Positions 8,002 to 15,388 of a stretch of 64,000 nucleotides of DNA are shown here, one piece after another. Within the stretch, counting starts at the first letter, position 1; every line of letters begins with the position of its first letter. The notes beneath the pieces were generated by a model, which was not told the DNA's origin, made no database searches, and saw nothing but the letters and a program-made list of their open reading frames with translations. Source of the DNA: Palsa-147 sp036513895 (GTDB lineage: Bacteria; Acidobacteriota; Terriglobia; Acidiferrales; UBA7541); the NCBI GenBank assembly GCA_036513895.1, contig DATBYF010000137.1, positions 52,969 to 116,968 of the forward strand, written 5' to 3'. Both the position numbers and the translations under genes were made by a program.

Positions 8002-9837
8002 CTACGAGCTGACGATTTTCTCGGGCGAATCCTGCATCACGAAATCACCGGTCGAGCCCTTCACGCCATATTCATAAGCACCGTGATAAACCACGGGATG
8101 CTTGCCGCCGAAATTGTCGAACGGCGGCGGAGACGGAACTGTCCATTCCAATTGTGTCGCGCCCCAAGGATTCGCGGGCGCGCGCTCCCCACGAAAGATG
8201 CTGTGAATGAGGTTGTAAAGAAATATCAATTGCGCGGCGCCGGTGAGCAATGCCGCTACGGTGATGAACTGGTGCACGGGAATCAATGGAATCAGATAGT
8301 CGTCAACGAATGCTGAGTAGCGGCGGATGTTTGCAGCCAAGCCCAGATAATGCATGGGCATGAAAATGCAGTAGACACCGATAAAGGTCAGCCAGAAATG
8401 CACTTTCCCCAGCGTTTCGTTCATCATGCGGCCAAACATTTTTGGGAACCAAAAATATGTCCCGGCAAACATACCGAAGATCGCGGCGACGCCCATCACC
8501 ATGTGGAAGTGGCCGACGACGAAGTAACCCGCGTGCAAGTACGTGTCAATCGCAGGCTGCGCGAGAAAAAACCCACTCATTCCGCCCGTGATGAACACCG
8601 AAATAAAGCCAATGGCAAAAAGCCCAAACGACGTGAATCGTATTTTTGCGCCGTAAAGGGTGCAGACCATGAGAAGACTCACGATGGCCGCGGGCATGGT
8701 GATAATCAGCGTCGGGACGGAAAACGTCAGCGCACTGTAGGGGCTCATTCCGCTTAGGAACATGTGATGTCCCCACACCACGAAACTCAGGAAGCCAATG
8801 CCCATCATGCAATACGCGAAGACCTTATAGCCCAGGAAGGGCTTTCGAGCGGTGCACGCCAGAATGTTGGAGATAACGCCCAAGCCCGGGAGAATCGCGA
8901 TGTAAACCTCGGGATGGCCAAAGAACCAGAACAAATGCTGCCACAGCAGCGGCGATCCGCCGGAATGCGGTTGCACCTGATCGCTGACAACGAGGCCGCC
9001 GGGAATAAAGAAACTGGTGCCGCCGACGTGGTCGAGGATCAGGAGAACGCACGCCGTGAGCAAAACCGCGAAAGAAAGAAGGCTCAGCACCGCGGTAACC
9101 AGCCAAGCCCACACAGTCAGAGGCATGCGCATCAGCGACATGCCTCGAGCTCGAAGGTCGAGCGTGGTGGCGATAAAATTCAGAGCCCCAAGAAGCGACC
9201 CAATGCAAAAGGTGCCGATTGAAAGTCCCCAAAGCTCCTGGCCAAGACCGAGGCCCGGCCCGCCCGCCGGTCCGATCGCGCTGAGCGGCGCGTAGGCCGT
9301 CCATCCGGAGATCGGAGGTCCATCCTTCACAAACAGCGAGCTAACCAGGAGACAAAACGCAACGAAGGTGACCCAGAATGAAAGCATGTTCAGCCGGGGA
9401 AAAGCCATATCCTCGGCGCCGATCTGAATCGGAAGTATGTAATTGCCGAAGCCGGCTTGCGGAGCCGTGGTGAGAACGAAGAAGACCATAATCGTCCCGT
9501 GGAGCGTCATCAGCGAAAGATAATATTCGGGAGTGATGACCCCGCCGGGCGCGCCATTCGGCGAAAGCTTATCGAGTAGCGGAATCGCGAACGTGGGCCA
9601 CGCAAGGTGAATGCGCATCAGCCACGAAAGCACCATGCCGGTAAAGACGGCTATCAACGAAAGGAAGTAGTACTGCTTTCCGATTACCTTGTGATCGAGG
9701 CTGAAGACGTACTTCCAGATGAATCCTTGGGGAGGCGCGTGATGATGCACCTCGGTGTGCACCGATGCCGCCTGCGCCGAACCGGGTGTCGGTGATCCAG
9801 GTTGCGGTGAAGTAGGCTGCGTTGGACTCTGATCCAT
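8002..9837 (-). CDS. coxA: Cytochrome c oxidase subunit I (A1-type heme-copper oxidase)
   Basis: A 611-residue catalytic subunit of an aa3-type terminal oxidase that reduces oxygen to water and pumps protons. All metal ligands are visible: low-spin heme His113 in LHGTIMVFF; the CuB set His308 with Tyr312 in FGHPEVY, and His357-His358 in WGHHMF; heme a3 and heme a ligands His443 and His445 in VGHFHMVMG. The Glu in GHPEVY places it in the A1 subfamily with a D-channel glutamate. The first 40 residues are a Pro/Ser/Gln-rich cytoplasmic tail. It is fifth in the operon, between coxB and coxC. ATG at 9837. Confidence 0.96.
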   Translation of the reverse strand: MDQSPTQPTSPQPGSPTPGSAQAASVHTEVHHHAPPQGFIWKYVFSLDHKVIGKQYYFLSLIAVFTGMVLSWLMRIHLAWPTFAIPLLDKLSPNGAPGGVITPEYYLSLMTLHGTIMVFFVLTTAPQAGFGNYILPIQIGAEDMAFPRLNMLSFWVTFVAFCLLVSSLFVKDGPPISGWTAYAPLSAIGPAGGPGLGLGQELWGLSIGTFCIGSLLGALNFIATTLDLRARGMSLMRMPLTVWAWLVTAVLSLLSFAVLLTACVLLILDHVGGTSFFIPGGLVVSDQVQPHSGGSPLLWQHLFWFFGHPEVYIAILPGLGVISNILACTARKPFLGYKVFAYCMMGIGFLSFVVWGHHMFLSGMSPYSALTFSVPTLIITMPAAIVSLLMVCTLYGAKIRFTSFGLFAIGFISVFITGGMSGFFLAQPAIDTYLHAGYFVVGHFHMVMGVAAIFGMFAGTYFWFPKMFGRMMNETLGKVHFWLTFIGVYCIFMPMHYLGLAANIRRYSAFVDDYLIPLIPVHQFITVAALLTGAAQLIFLYNLIHSIFRGERAPANPWGATQLEWTVPSPPPFDNFGGKHPVVYHGAYEYGVKGSTGDFVMQDSPEKIVSS

Positions 9838-9943
9838 GGTCCCTGCCTCGCTCCGATTTGCCGGCTGCGTGCCACCGCCGTGCAGCCAGATCGTAGCTAT
9901 CGCGACGCTTACATATCCGTTTGCCGCTAGTGGGGCGATTGGC

Positions 9944-10741
9944 CTATTGCGATTGGCTCTTCAGCCATTCGTCGTACTTGTCCTGCGGCAAAACCTCGAT
10001 GTACGCCTTCATGTTGTAATGACCCAGGCCGCAAAGCTGCGTACACACGATTTCGTGCTTGCCCGTCTGAATAGCCGTGAAATGAATGGGAATTTCGAGG
10101 CCCGGCACGATGTCCGTCTGAATTCGCAACTCTGGGACGAAGAACGAATGAATCATGTCCTTGCTGTGAAGAGTCAGCAGGATCGGCTGGTTGACGGGAA
10201 TCGTTAGAGACCCAACCACGATGTCGTCGCGCGCCGCGACATCGTTCGCGGGATCGAGCCCGAAGTAATTTCCATTTCCGTCATTAATGAGCTCGGGGTG
10301 GATCCCACCGAATTGGCCGTCCGGTCCGGCATAACGAAAATAAAAAGCGAATTGCTCAGCCTGAACGTCAATGTGCAGCGAACCGGGCGCAGGTGGAGCG
10401 AAGAACATCCCAGCCCAAACTTTGGAACCGTAGAAAGATAACGTCAGGATTTCGATGCCGACGACGATGAACACTGCGAAGACCAAAACTTTGGCGCCGC
10501 CAGGAAATGACTTGATCAGTCGTCCTTCCCCTGGTCCGCCGAATTTCCAGACGAAGCCGGCGAGGGCAAGTTGCGAGAGGAGAAAAAGAACTCCGGTGAG
10601 AAGCATCGTCTCGATAATCTGATGGTCAACACCCGGGCCATGCGCGGAAATATCAACTGGCATCCACCAGGTGTGCGCTATAAAGAAATAGACTGACGCA
10701 AGCGCAACGACGGCCAGCAATACCGCGAACGCTTTGCCCAT
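9944..10741 (-). CDS. coxB: Cytochrome c oxidase subunit II (CuA protein)
   Basis: A 265-residue protein with three hydrophobic helices near the N-terminus (about 2-22, 43-66 and 84-104), then a periplasmic cupredoxin domain. CuA ligands are complete: His198 in MIHSFFVPELR, then Cys233, Cys237, His241 and Met244 in CTQLCGLGHYNM. The residue between the cysteines that usually reads Glu is Gln235, but that position coordinates through its backbone carbonyl, so CuA should still form. There is no C-terminal heme c domain, so electrons must come from a separate donor, plausibly the diheme cytochrome or cupredoxin encoded upstream. ATG at 10741. Confidence 0.94.
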   Translation of the reverse strand: MGKAFAVLLAVVALASVYFFIAHTWWMPVDISAHGPGVDHQIIETMLLTGVLFLLSQLALAGFVWKFGGPGEGRLIKSFPGGAKVLVFAVFIVVGIEILTLSFYGSKVWAGMFFAPPAPGSLHIDVQAEQFAFYFRYAGPDGQFGGIHPELINDGNGNYFGLDPANDVAARDDIVVGSLTIPVNQPILLTLHSKDMIHSFFVPELRIQTDIVPGLEIPIHFTAIQTGKHEIVCTQLCGLGHYNMKAYIEVLPQDKYDEWLKSQSQ

Positions 10742-10837
10742 TTCATCCGCCTCAGGGCGTTCGAGAGTGACTGAAAGGCTTCAGCGGCTACCAGCCCCAA
10801 AAGCATGCAACCGCTGAAGATTATCCAACCGAGCGAT

Positions 10838-11557
10838 TTAGTACGGCAGCACTTTGAACGAGAATGTAATGGACTTCGATTCGCCCGCCCCGACCGTTAC
10901 CTCTTGGTTCTGAGTGCCATACTGTTCTTGCCACGCCGTTACCGTGTATTTGCCAGCTGGCAAGTCCTTTATGTTGAAACTTCCGTCCTCGCCAGTTATG
11001 GAGTAGTGCGAAGTGTTCAAGACCGCGAAATAGCCATGCATCCACGGGTGAATATTGCACTTGACCGGGATGAATTCTGGTTTTTCGTATTTGGCTTGAA
11101 TCGGCGGCGTGCCGGGAGGCTGCGACTTGTTCCACTCCTGGTTCACTTTTGCGAGCGGATGGATGTTGTGAGAGGTTTGGTCGTCGTTATAGATCTCGAG
11201 CGGCTGGCTCGCCTGCATCGCCAGTACATGGGGAAGATATTGGCAGCCTTTCTGATCGTAACGGACGATCTGGCTTGGCGCTGATGTCTCGGGAGCGCCG
11301 GCCGAGATGTAGACGACGACATCGCCCAATACATTGCCCGAACCCGTGACTACGTTCTCCGTCATAACAGGAGTTGCGTGCTGCTTCGCGCAGGTTGGCT
11401 CCTTCGACATATCAATCGGTTTCATCTTGGGAGGCGTGCCTGTGTACGTAACCTTGCCTGTGATGGAGCCATTGCCGGCCGGCGGCGCCGCAAGTATGAC
11501 CAAGCCCGAGCTCACAGCAACCAGAAGCGCCAAGGCCACGAAATATTTTGTCTTCAT
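10838..11557 (-). CDS. Exported cupredoxin-like protein with carboxypeptidase-regulatory-like tail
   Basis: A 239-residue protein with a signal peptide (to about residue 24, ILAAPP). A plastocyanin-like fold is suggested by SHNIHPL (His130, His133) and VKCNIHPWMHGY (Cys167, His170, Met173, His174), the His-Cys-His-Met pattern of a type-1 copper site. Residues 175-239 (GEDGSFNIKDLPAGKYTVTA) look like a carboxypeptidase-regulatory beta-sandwich. It lies between a diheme cytochrome gene (34 bp upstream) and coxB (96 bp downstream). This suggests a periplasmic electron carrier or copper donor for the oxidase. A role like rusticyanin is an inference from position, not from sequence similarity. ATG at 11557 with GGGGGT upstream. 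Confidence 0.8.
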   Translation of the reverse strand: MKTKYFVALALLVAVSSGLVILAAPPAGNGSITGKVTYTGTPPKMKPIDMSKEPTCAKQHATPVMTENVVTGSGNVLGDVVVYISAGAPETSAPSQIVRYDQKGCQYLPHVLAMQASQPLEIYNDDQTSHNIHPLAKVNQEWNKSQPPGTPPIQAKYEKPEFIPVKCNIHPWMHGYFAVLNTSHYSITGEDGSFNIKDLPAGKYTVTAWQEQYGTQNQEVTVGAGESKSITFSFKVLPY

Positions 11558-11591
11558 GCCAGTACCCCCTTGTCGAACTACAGTAGGTGAA

Positions 11592-12500
11592 TCACTGCGC
11601 GCCGGTGTCAGGCCCGATCGGTTTTATATCCGCTTTATGAGCGGCAGCGTAGGACTTCCACAGACCACGTTCTTTAGTCTCCATCGGCTGCAACGTACGC
11701 AGGAAATGGACTAGATCCCAAGCTTCCTCAGGCTTGATGACGTCGGCGAAAGATGGCATCGGAGTGCCATCCAAACCGGTCATGAAATCCCGATACAGGT
11801 CCGCGTTCGTCGCGCCGCACTTGAAGCGATCCCCTGCAGCGAAATTGAAAGGCTTGATCGGATTGTCCTTGCTGTCGGTCAAAGTACCCGCCGACGGCCC
11901 ATCTCCCTTGCCTGCCGGACCGTGGCACTTCCAGCACTCCATCTTCTGGAAAAGCTCGCGGCCATGCAGAACGCTTTCGATGGTCACCGGCGTTTCGGCG
12001 GTGATTTGAATTGGCATTCCAGGTTTTTCTGCCTGCCATCTTGGCGAGAACGATTTCACCATGGCTACGAGATTCGCGCGCAGCTCAGGCGTAAGCGGAC
12101 GCCAAGAAGGCATGTTGGAATTCACGAAACCGCGGGTAATCGAGTCGTATAAATCTTCGTCGGTCGGCAAAGTCCCTGTAGGAGTGGAACGGCATTTGAA
12201 CGTGGCGGCGGTAAAATCGCGCGGTTTTGGATCGATCCATTGCGCGTTTTCACCGTTGCCATCACCCGCAGCCCCGTGGCAGCCGACGCAGTAACGCCGG
12301 TAGACTTGCGCGCCGGAATCTACCACTCCGTACGCGTGCCCGGTCATGTTGCCTACCTTGCTCTGCGCGGTAGTCGTCACGGGCGTAATATTGTGATCGA
12401 TCTGCGCAAAGCAAGGAGTTCCGGCGGCGAGAACAGCAACGAAAGCCACGCCGGAGAAGAATGCCACCACTGCGTTGTTCGTTCTCATTGGAGGCCTCAT
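11592..12500 (-). CDS. Periplasmic diheme cytochrome c
   Basis: A 302-residue protein with a signal peptide and two class-I cytochrome c domains. Heme sites are CVGCH at residues 71-75 and CWKCH at 189-193. Likely axial Met ligands are Met130 (NSNMPSW) and Met248 (GTPMPSF). The two-domain layout is like cytochrome c4 (Cyc1 in Acidithiobacillus), which shuttles electrons in the periplasm. ATG at 12500 is separated by only three bases from the stop of the preceding cytochrome-barrel gene. A second ATG at 12488 has a GAGG box and could be the true start. The tight spacing to the upstream gene and to coxB-coxA supports direct electron transfer to the oxidase. Confidence 0.88.
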   Translation of the reverse strand: MRPPMRTNNAVVAFFSGVAFVAVLAAGTPCFAQIDHNITPVTTTAQSKVGNMTGHAYGVVDSGAQVYRRYCVGCHGAAGDGNGENAQWIDPKPRDFTAATFKCRSTPTGTLPTDEDLYDSITRGFVNSNMPSWRPLTPELRANLVAMVKSFSPRWQAEKPGMPIQITAETPVTIESVLHGRELFQKMECWKCHGPAGKGDGPSAGTLTDSKDNPIKPFNFAAGDRFKCGATNADLYRDFMTGLDGTPMPSFADVIKPEEAWDLVHFLRTLQPMETKERGLWKSYAAAHKADIKPIGPDTGAQ

Positions 12501-12503
12501 CTC

Positions 12504-13976
12504 TCAGAAGTCAAAATCGAATCCGATCATCAGGCTGCTGCTCCACACGGCATCGGTCTGGTTAACCGGCGCCAAACCAACACCATCGCCGCTTAGAGGA
12601 ACGATGCCGGTGGACTTCGTGATGGAGTATTCGTTGTGGAACGCGAGACCTGCTCGACTGAACATGATTGGATACCACCGATAGCCGATTGAATACGCGT
12701 CGATATTTCCGTAATTGCTGGCGTTCGTCGGCAGTGCTTGCGTTTGCATTCGAACCAATTCGTAGCGGCCAATAGCAACGAACTGGGGGTTGACGTAGTA
12801 ACCGAACTCGACGAATCCGGCATTCCACGATGGTCCGCGGGCACCCGTTGGAAGCACCGAATTCGGGCCGCTCGAGGGCGTCGAAGTGCCCAGATACACG
12901 TTGTCGTAACCGTGCATATAGAACGGCATGATGTTGAGTTTTCCGATGTAGAGATCGCCAGCGACGCCGACGCGATAGAACGGCTCGTTGTCGATTCCCA
13001 CGAGCGGGGCGCCACCGGACGTCTGGTAATTCGTCGGGCGCTGGCCGGCGTAGACGAAGCCTTGGATCCTGGAAGCGGCCATGCTGTCATGGCCCAATGG
13101 AAAGGCTTGATCGAAGGTCGCGAAAACGTCGTAGGTACGACCGGCCGGTGGAGCGCCAGGCACCACATCCGTCGTGAAATTCACGCCGCCTTCGTTGCTG
13201 CTCAAAAGTGAAATTGAGTAGCGTGTATAGCTGTTGGCGTTATGCCCCATCAACTCGATACCTGACTGGTTGTCTCCGAGACCGAAGTTATTCGAGTCGC
13301 CCGGCGGGTTGAAGTGATAGCTCTGGTATAAGCCGCCGTTGCCGGACAAGAAAAGGAAGCGCTTTTCAGAGATAAGCTCGTTCAGCTCGTAGTGTCCGAA
13401 TTTCAGGTTGAACCACGAACTGCCCTTGAGGTTGTCAAAGCGGACGAACGCATTTTCGAAGTGCCATACTGCGGTTGGATCCGAAGATGGGAGCAAGGAG
13501 AATGAAATGTTCTTGTAGAGTGTTCCCACCAGCCAAAAATCCATGCCCGACAGGTCAAATCCGTGCTGCGTGAAACTGCCTGCGACCGTCGTGCTCCCGG
13601 CACCACCGCCTGGAATTGAATCCAGTTGTTGGTTCGTGGTGTGTTCGAGGTGCCATTGCGGCGTGATCCGCGCCGTCATTGGGAAGTATGCTGGGTTCTG
13701 CCAGATCGGTGAGTCGCGATCGTTCCCGATCTGATAGCCGCGATCGCGGAACGCGGTGCCGAAGTCATTCAGCTTCGGCCACGCCGTGTGGCAGGCCGAG
13801 CATGGCAAACCATACTTACGGGCAAACGCCGGAACAGCATTCATCTTGTGAATCGGCAACGTGTAAGCCGGCTGGCTGTCGCCGACAATCATGGCGATCA
13901 CCAGAAACGCAAAGGCGAAGAAAGAGCTGATCAGCGACCAGCGAACATTCAAGGTGTCTTTTCGGAACAACTTCAT
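12504..13976 (-). CDS. Cyc2-like outer-membrane monoheme cytochrome-porin fusion
   Basis: A 490-residue protein: a signal segment (hydrophobic about 15-33), then VPAFARKYGLPCSACH with a single heme site (Cys59, Cys62, His63) and PKLNDFGTAFRDRGYQ. The remaining roughly 400 residues alternate polar and aromatic residues as in a transmembrane beta barrel (WFNLKFGHYELNELIS, FVEFGYYVNPQFVAIGRYEL). They end in FDFDF, with the terminal Phe typical of outer-membrane proteins. Heme position, barrel and total length match Cyc2, the Fe(II)-oxidising cytochrome-porin (485 residues in A. ferrooxidans). Relatives of unknown function also share this layout, so Fe(II) oxidation is a hypothesis. ATG at 13976 has GGAGG four bases upstream. 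It is the first gene of the oxidase operon. Confidence 0.7.
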   Translation of the reverse strand: MKLFRKDTLNVRWSLISSFFAFAFLVIAMIVGDSQPAYTLPIHKMNAVPAFARKYGLPCSACHTAWPKLNDFGTAFRDRGYQIGNDRDSPIWQNPAYFPMTARITPQWHLEHTTNQQLDSIPGGGAGSTTVAGSFTQHGFDLSGMDFWLVGTLYKNISFSLLPSSDPTAVWHFENAFVRFDNLKGSSWFNLKFGHYELNELISEKRFLFLSGNGGLYQSYHFNPPGDSNNFGLGDNQSGIELMGHNANSYTRYSISLLSSNEGGVNFTTDVVPGAPPAGRTYDVFATFDQAFPLGHDSMAASRIQGFVYAGQRPTNYQTSGGAPLVGIDNEPFYRVGVAGDLYIGKLNIMPFYMHGYDNVYLGTSTPSSGPNSVLPTGARGPSWNAGFVEFGYYVNPQFVAIGRYELVRMQTQALPTNASNYGNIDAYSIGYRWYPIMFSRAGLAFHNEYSITKSTGIVPLSGDGVGLAPVNQTDAVWSSSLMIGFDFDF

Positions 13977-14476
13977 GCTGCCTCCTCTGAGATCCAAGAA
14001 ACTGAAATGTATTGTCTCAAATGAAGAGCGTTTGCAATGGGCTGGTCAGATGGAAAGGAGCAAAACGAGCAACAGGTGTGGTGGTGTGACCAATTCGAGT
14101 GGCAGCCACAAAGTAAGTGGAAACCTTTTTTGTGAAGCACGGAAAAATTCCCCCGCCCGTGAGAGCAACCGTGTTCAAAACAGCCGACCCGGAGGCAACT
14201 TACAGCCGCAAGTTCTCGATTGCAAGTATTTTTTTAATCGAAATCATCATAAATTGTTGGTACCAGAACCGTTTATGGATGACCGAAGGTCACGGCAAGA
14301 TGAGATATCTTGCGAAGTGCCTCGTCGCCATGCCACTCTTCCTGAGTCGTTCGATTTAGCGATCACAGAAACTCGTCGCCTTGCAGATTCGTCTTGATAC
14401 ATTTGGGCCCTCAAGACAGTGGCAATAGCTTCTAAGATAAAAATTCTCACGCCGAGGTTCACTTAGGAACGCGATC
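13977..14476. other. Divergent intergenic region upstream of the oxidase operon
   Basis: About 500 bp separate the cytochrome-barrel gene (minus) from the SH3-protein gene (plus). It is AT-richer than its surroundings and must carry both promoters. I see a short inverted repeat CACGG...CCGTG around 14139-14162, but no riboswitch or regulator site I can name. An open frame crosses it on the plus strand, but its composition is not protein-like. Confidence 0.5.
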
Positions 14477-15388
14477 ATGCCGCCAGAGCAACAATTCGGA
14501 AGCACGCTGTCAACACCGCCAATGCCGTTAAATCGCGGTCAGTTGAATGGTCCCATATCGCTCGCAATATTTTTAATTGTAATGACTTCTGCACTTTGTA
14601 CTGTGGCGAGCGGTCAAAAGAAATCGGACTCCACGCTCCTGATCGAATTGCCCGCGCCGGAGGGCGAAGTGCTTCAGGCAGTGCGCACGATCGCGGAAGA
14701 CGGCATCATTCACGGAACTCAGGTTTTCGCCCGCGAGCCAATCCTGGACGGCGCAGCACCCGCGTTAGAGGTTCCCTACTTCGGCAAATGGCAAGGTGGC
14801 GGCCACGCCTTCTATAAGGTCAGGACCCAAGCCATCTCCCCGCAGCATTTCAAAGCCAGCGCCGATATGGGAACGATTTCCGTGAGATATGTCGTGGAAG
14901 GCCTCAGCGCCATGAATACAAAACTGCAAATCGACGCCGTGTTCGTCGAAAGCGGAGGCCGCGCGTGCCAGTCGGACGGCAGCGTCGAAACCAGCGAATT
15001 CAGGGAGATACAGGACAAGATTCGCGCGATCGAGTACGAGAAACGCAAAGATGCCGAAGGACTTAAGGCCCGCGCAGCTATTGAGGCGGCGAATGCCTCT
15101 CCTGAGCACCAACGCGCACTGGAAATCTCTCGGCTTCAGTCGGCTGAAACTGGCTTGCAGAGTCTTCAAACCCGCTACCACGATTTGCAGCATCAGCTTG
15201 AAGTCCGCGTGAAGGATCCTGGCACCGAGCTGAAGTCTGCGCCGTTCCACAGCGCCACGGTGATGCGGCGTCTCGATGCGCATGCGGAACTGCTGATCCT
15301 TATCGTAACGCCTCATTGGTACGGCATCGAAACGACTGACGGCGCACACGGTTGGATTAGCCGCGAAGTTGTGGAGCCTCTGCCTTGA
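14477..15388 (+). CDS. Exported coiled-coil protein with C-terminal SH3-like domain
   Basis: A 303-residue protein. After a signal or anchor helix (about residues 26-46) comes a beta-rich region with several charged segments. Residues 175-250 are Glu/Gln/Arg-rich and likely coiled coil (EFREIQDKIRAIEYEKRK, ISRLQSAETGLQSLQTRY). The last 60 residues look like a bacterial SH3 domain, ending HGWISREVVEPLP. Such domains bind cell-wall peptides or partner proteins. ATG at 14477 has TTAGGAA upstream. Its TGA overlaps the TTG start of the next gene, and both share the same domain plan, suggesting a duplicated, coupled pair. Function unknown. Confidence 0.7.
   Translation: MPPEQQFGSTLSTPPMPLNRGQLNGPISLAIFLIVMTSALCTVASGQKKSDSTLLIELPAPEGEVLQAVRTIAEDGIIHGTQVFAREPILDGAAPALEVPYFGKWQGGGHAFYKVRTQAISPQHFKASADMGTISVRYVVEGLSAMNTKLQIDAVFVESGGRACQSDGSVETSEFREIQDKIRAIEYEKRKDAEGLKARAAIEAANASPEHQRALEISRLQSAETGLQSLQTRYHDLQHQLEVRVKDPGTELKSAPFHSATVMRRLDAHAELLILIVTPHWYGIETTDGAHGWISREVVEPLP

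Noticed and set aside
14139..14220. Possible riboswitch-like segment with GGAGGCAAC and purine-rich loops
   Set aside because: It does not fit the cyclic-di-GMP, cobalamin or TPP consensus on either strand.
13891..14397. Frame of 168 codons upstream of the SH3 genes
   Set aside because: It overlaps the start of the cytochrome-barrel gene and runs through its promoter region; no domain, low hydrophobic pattern.
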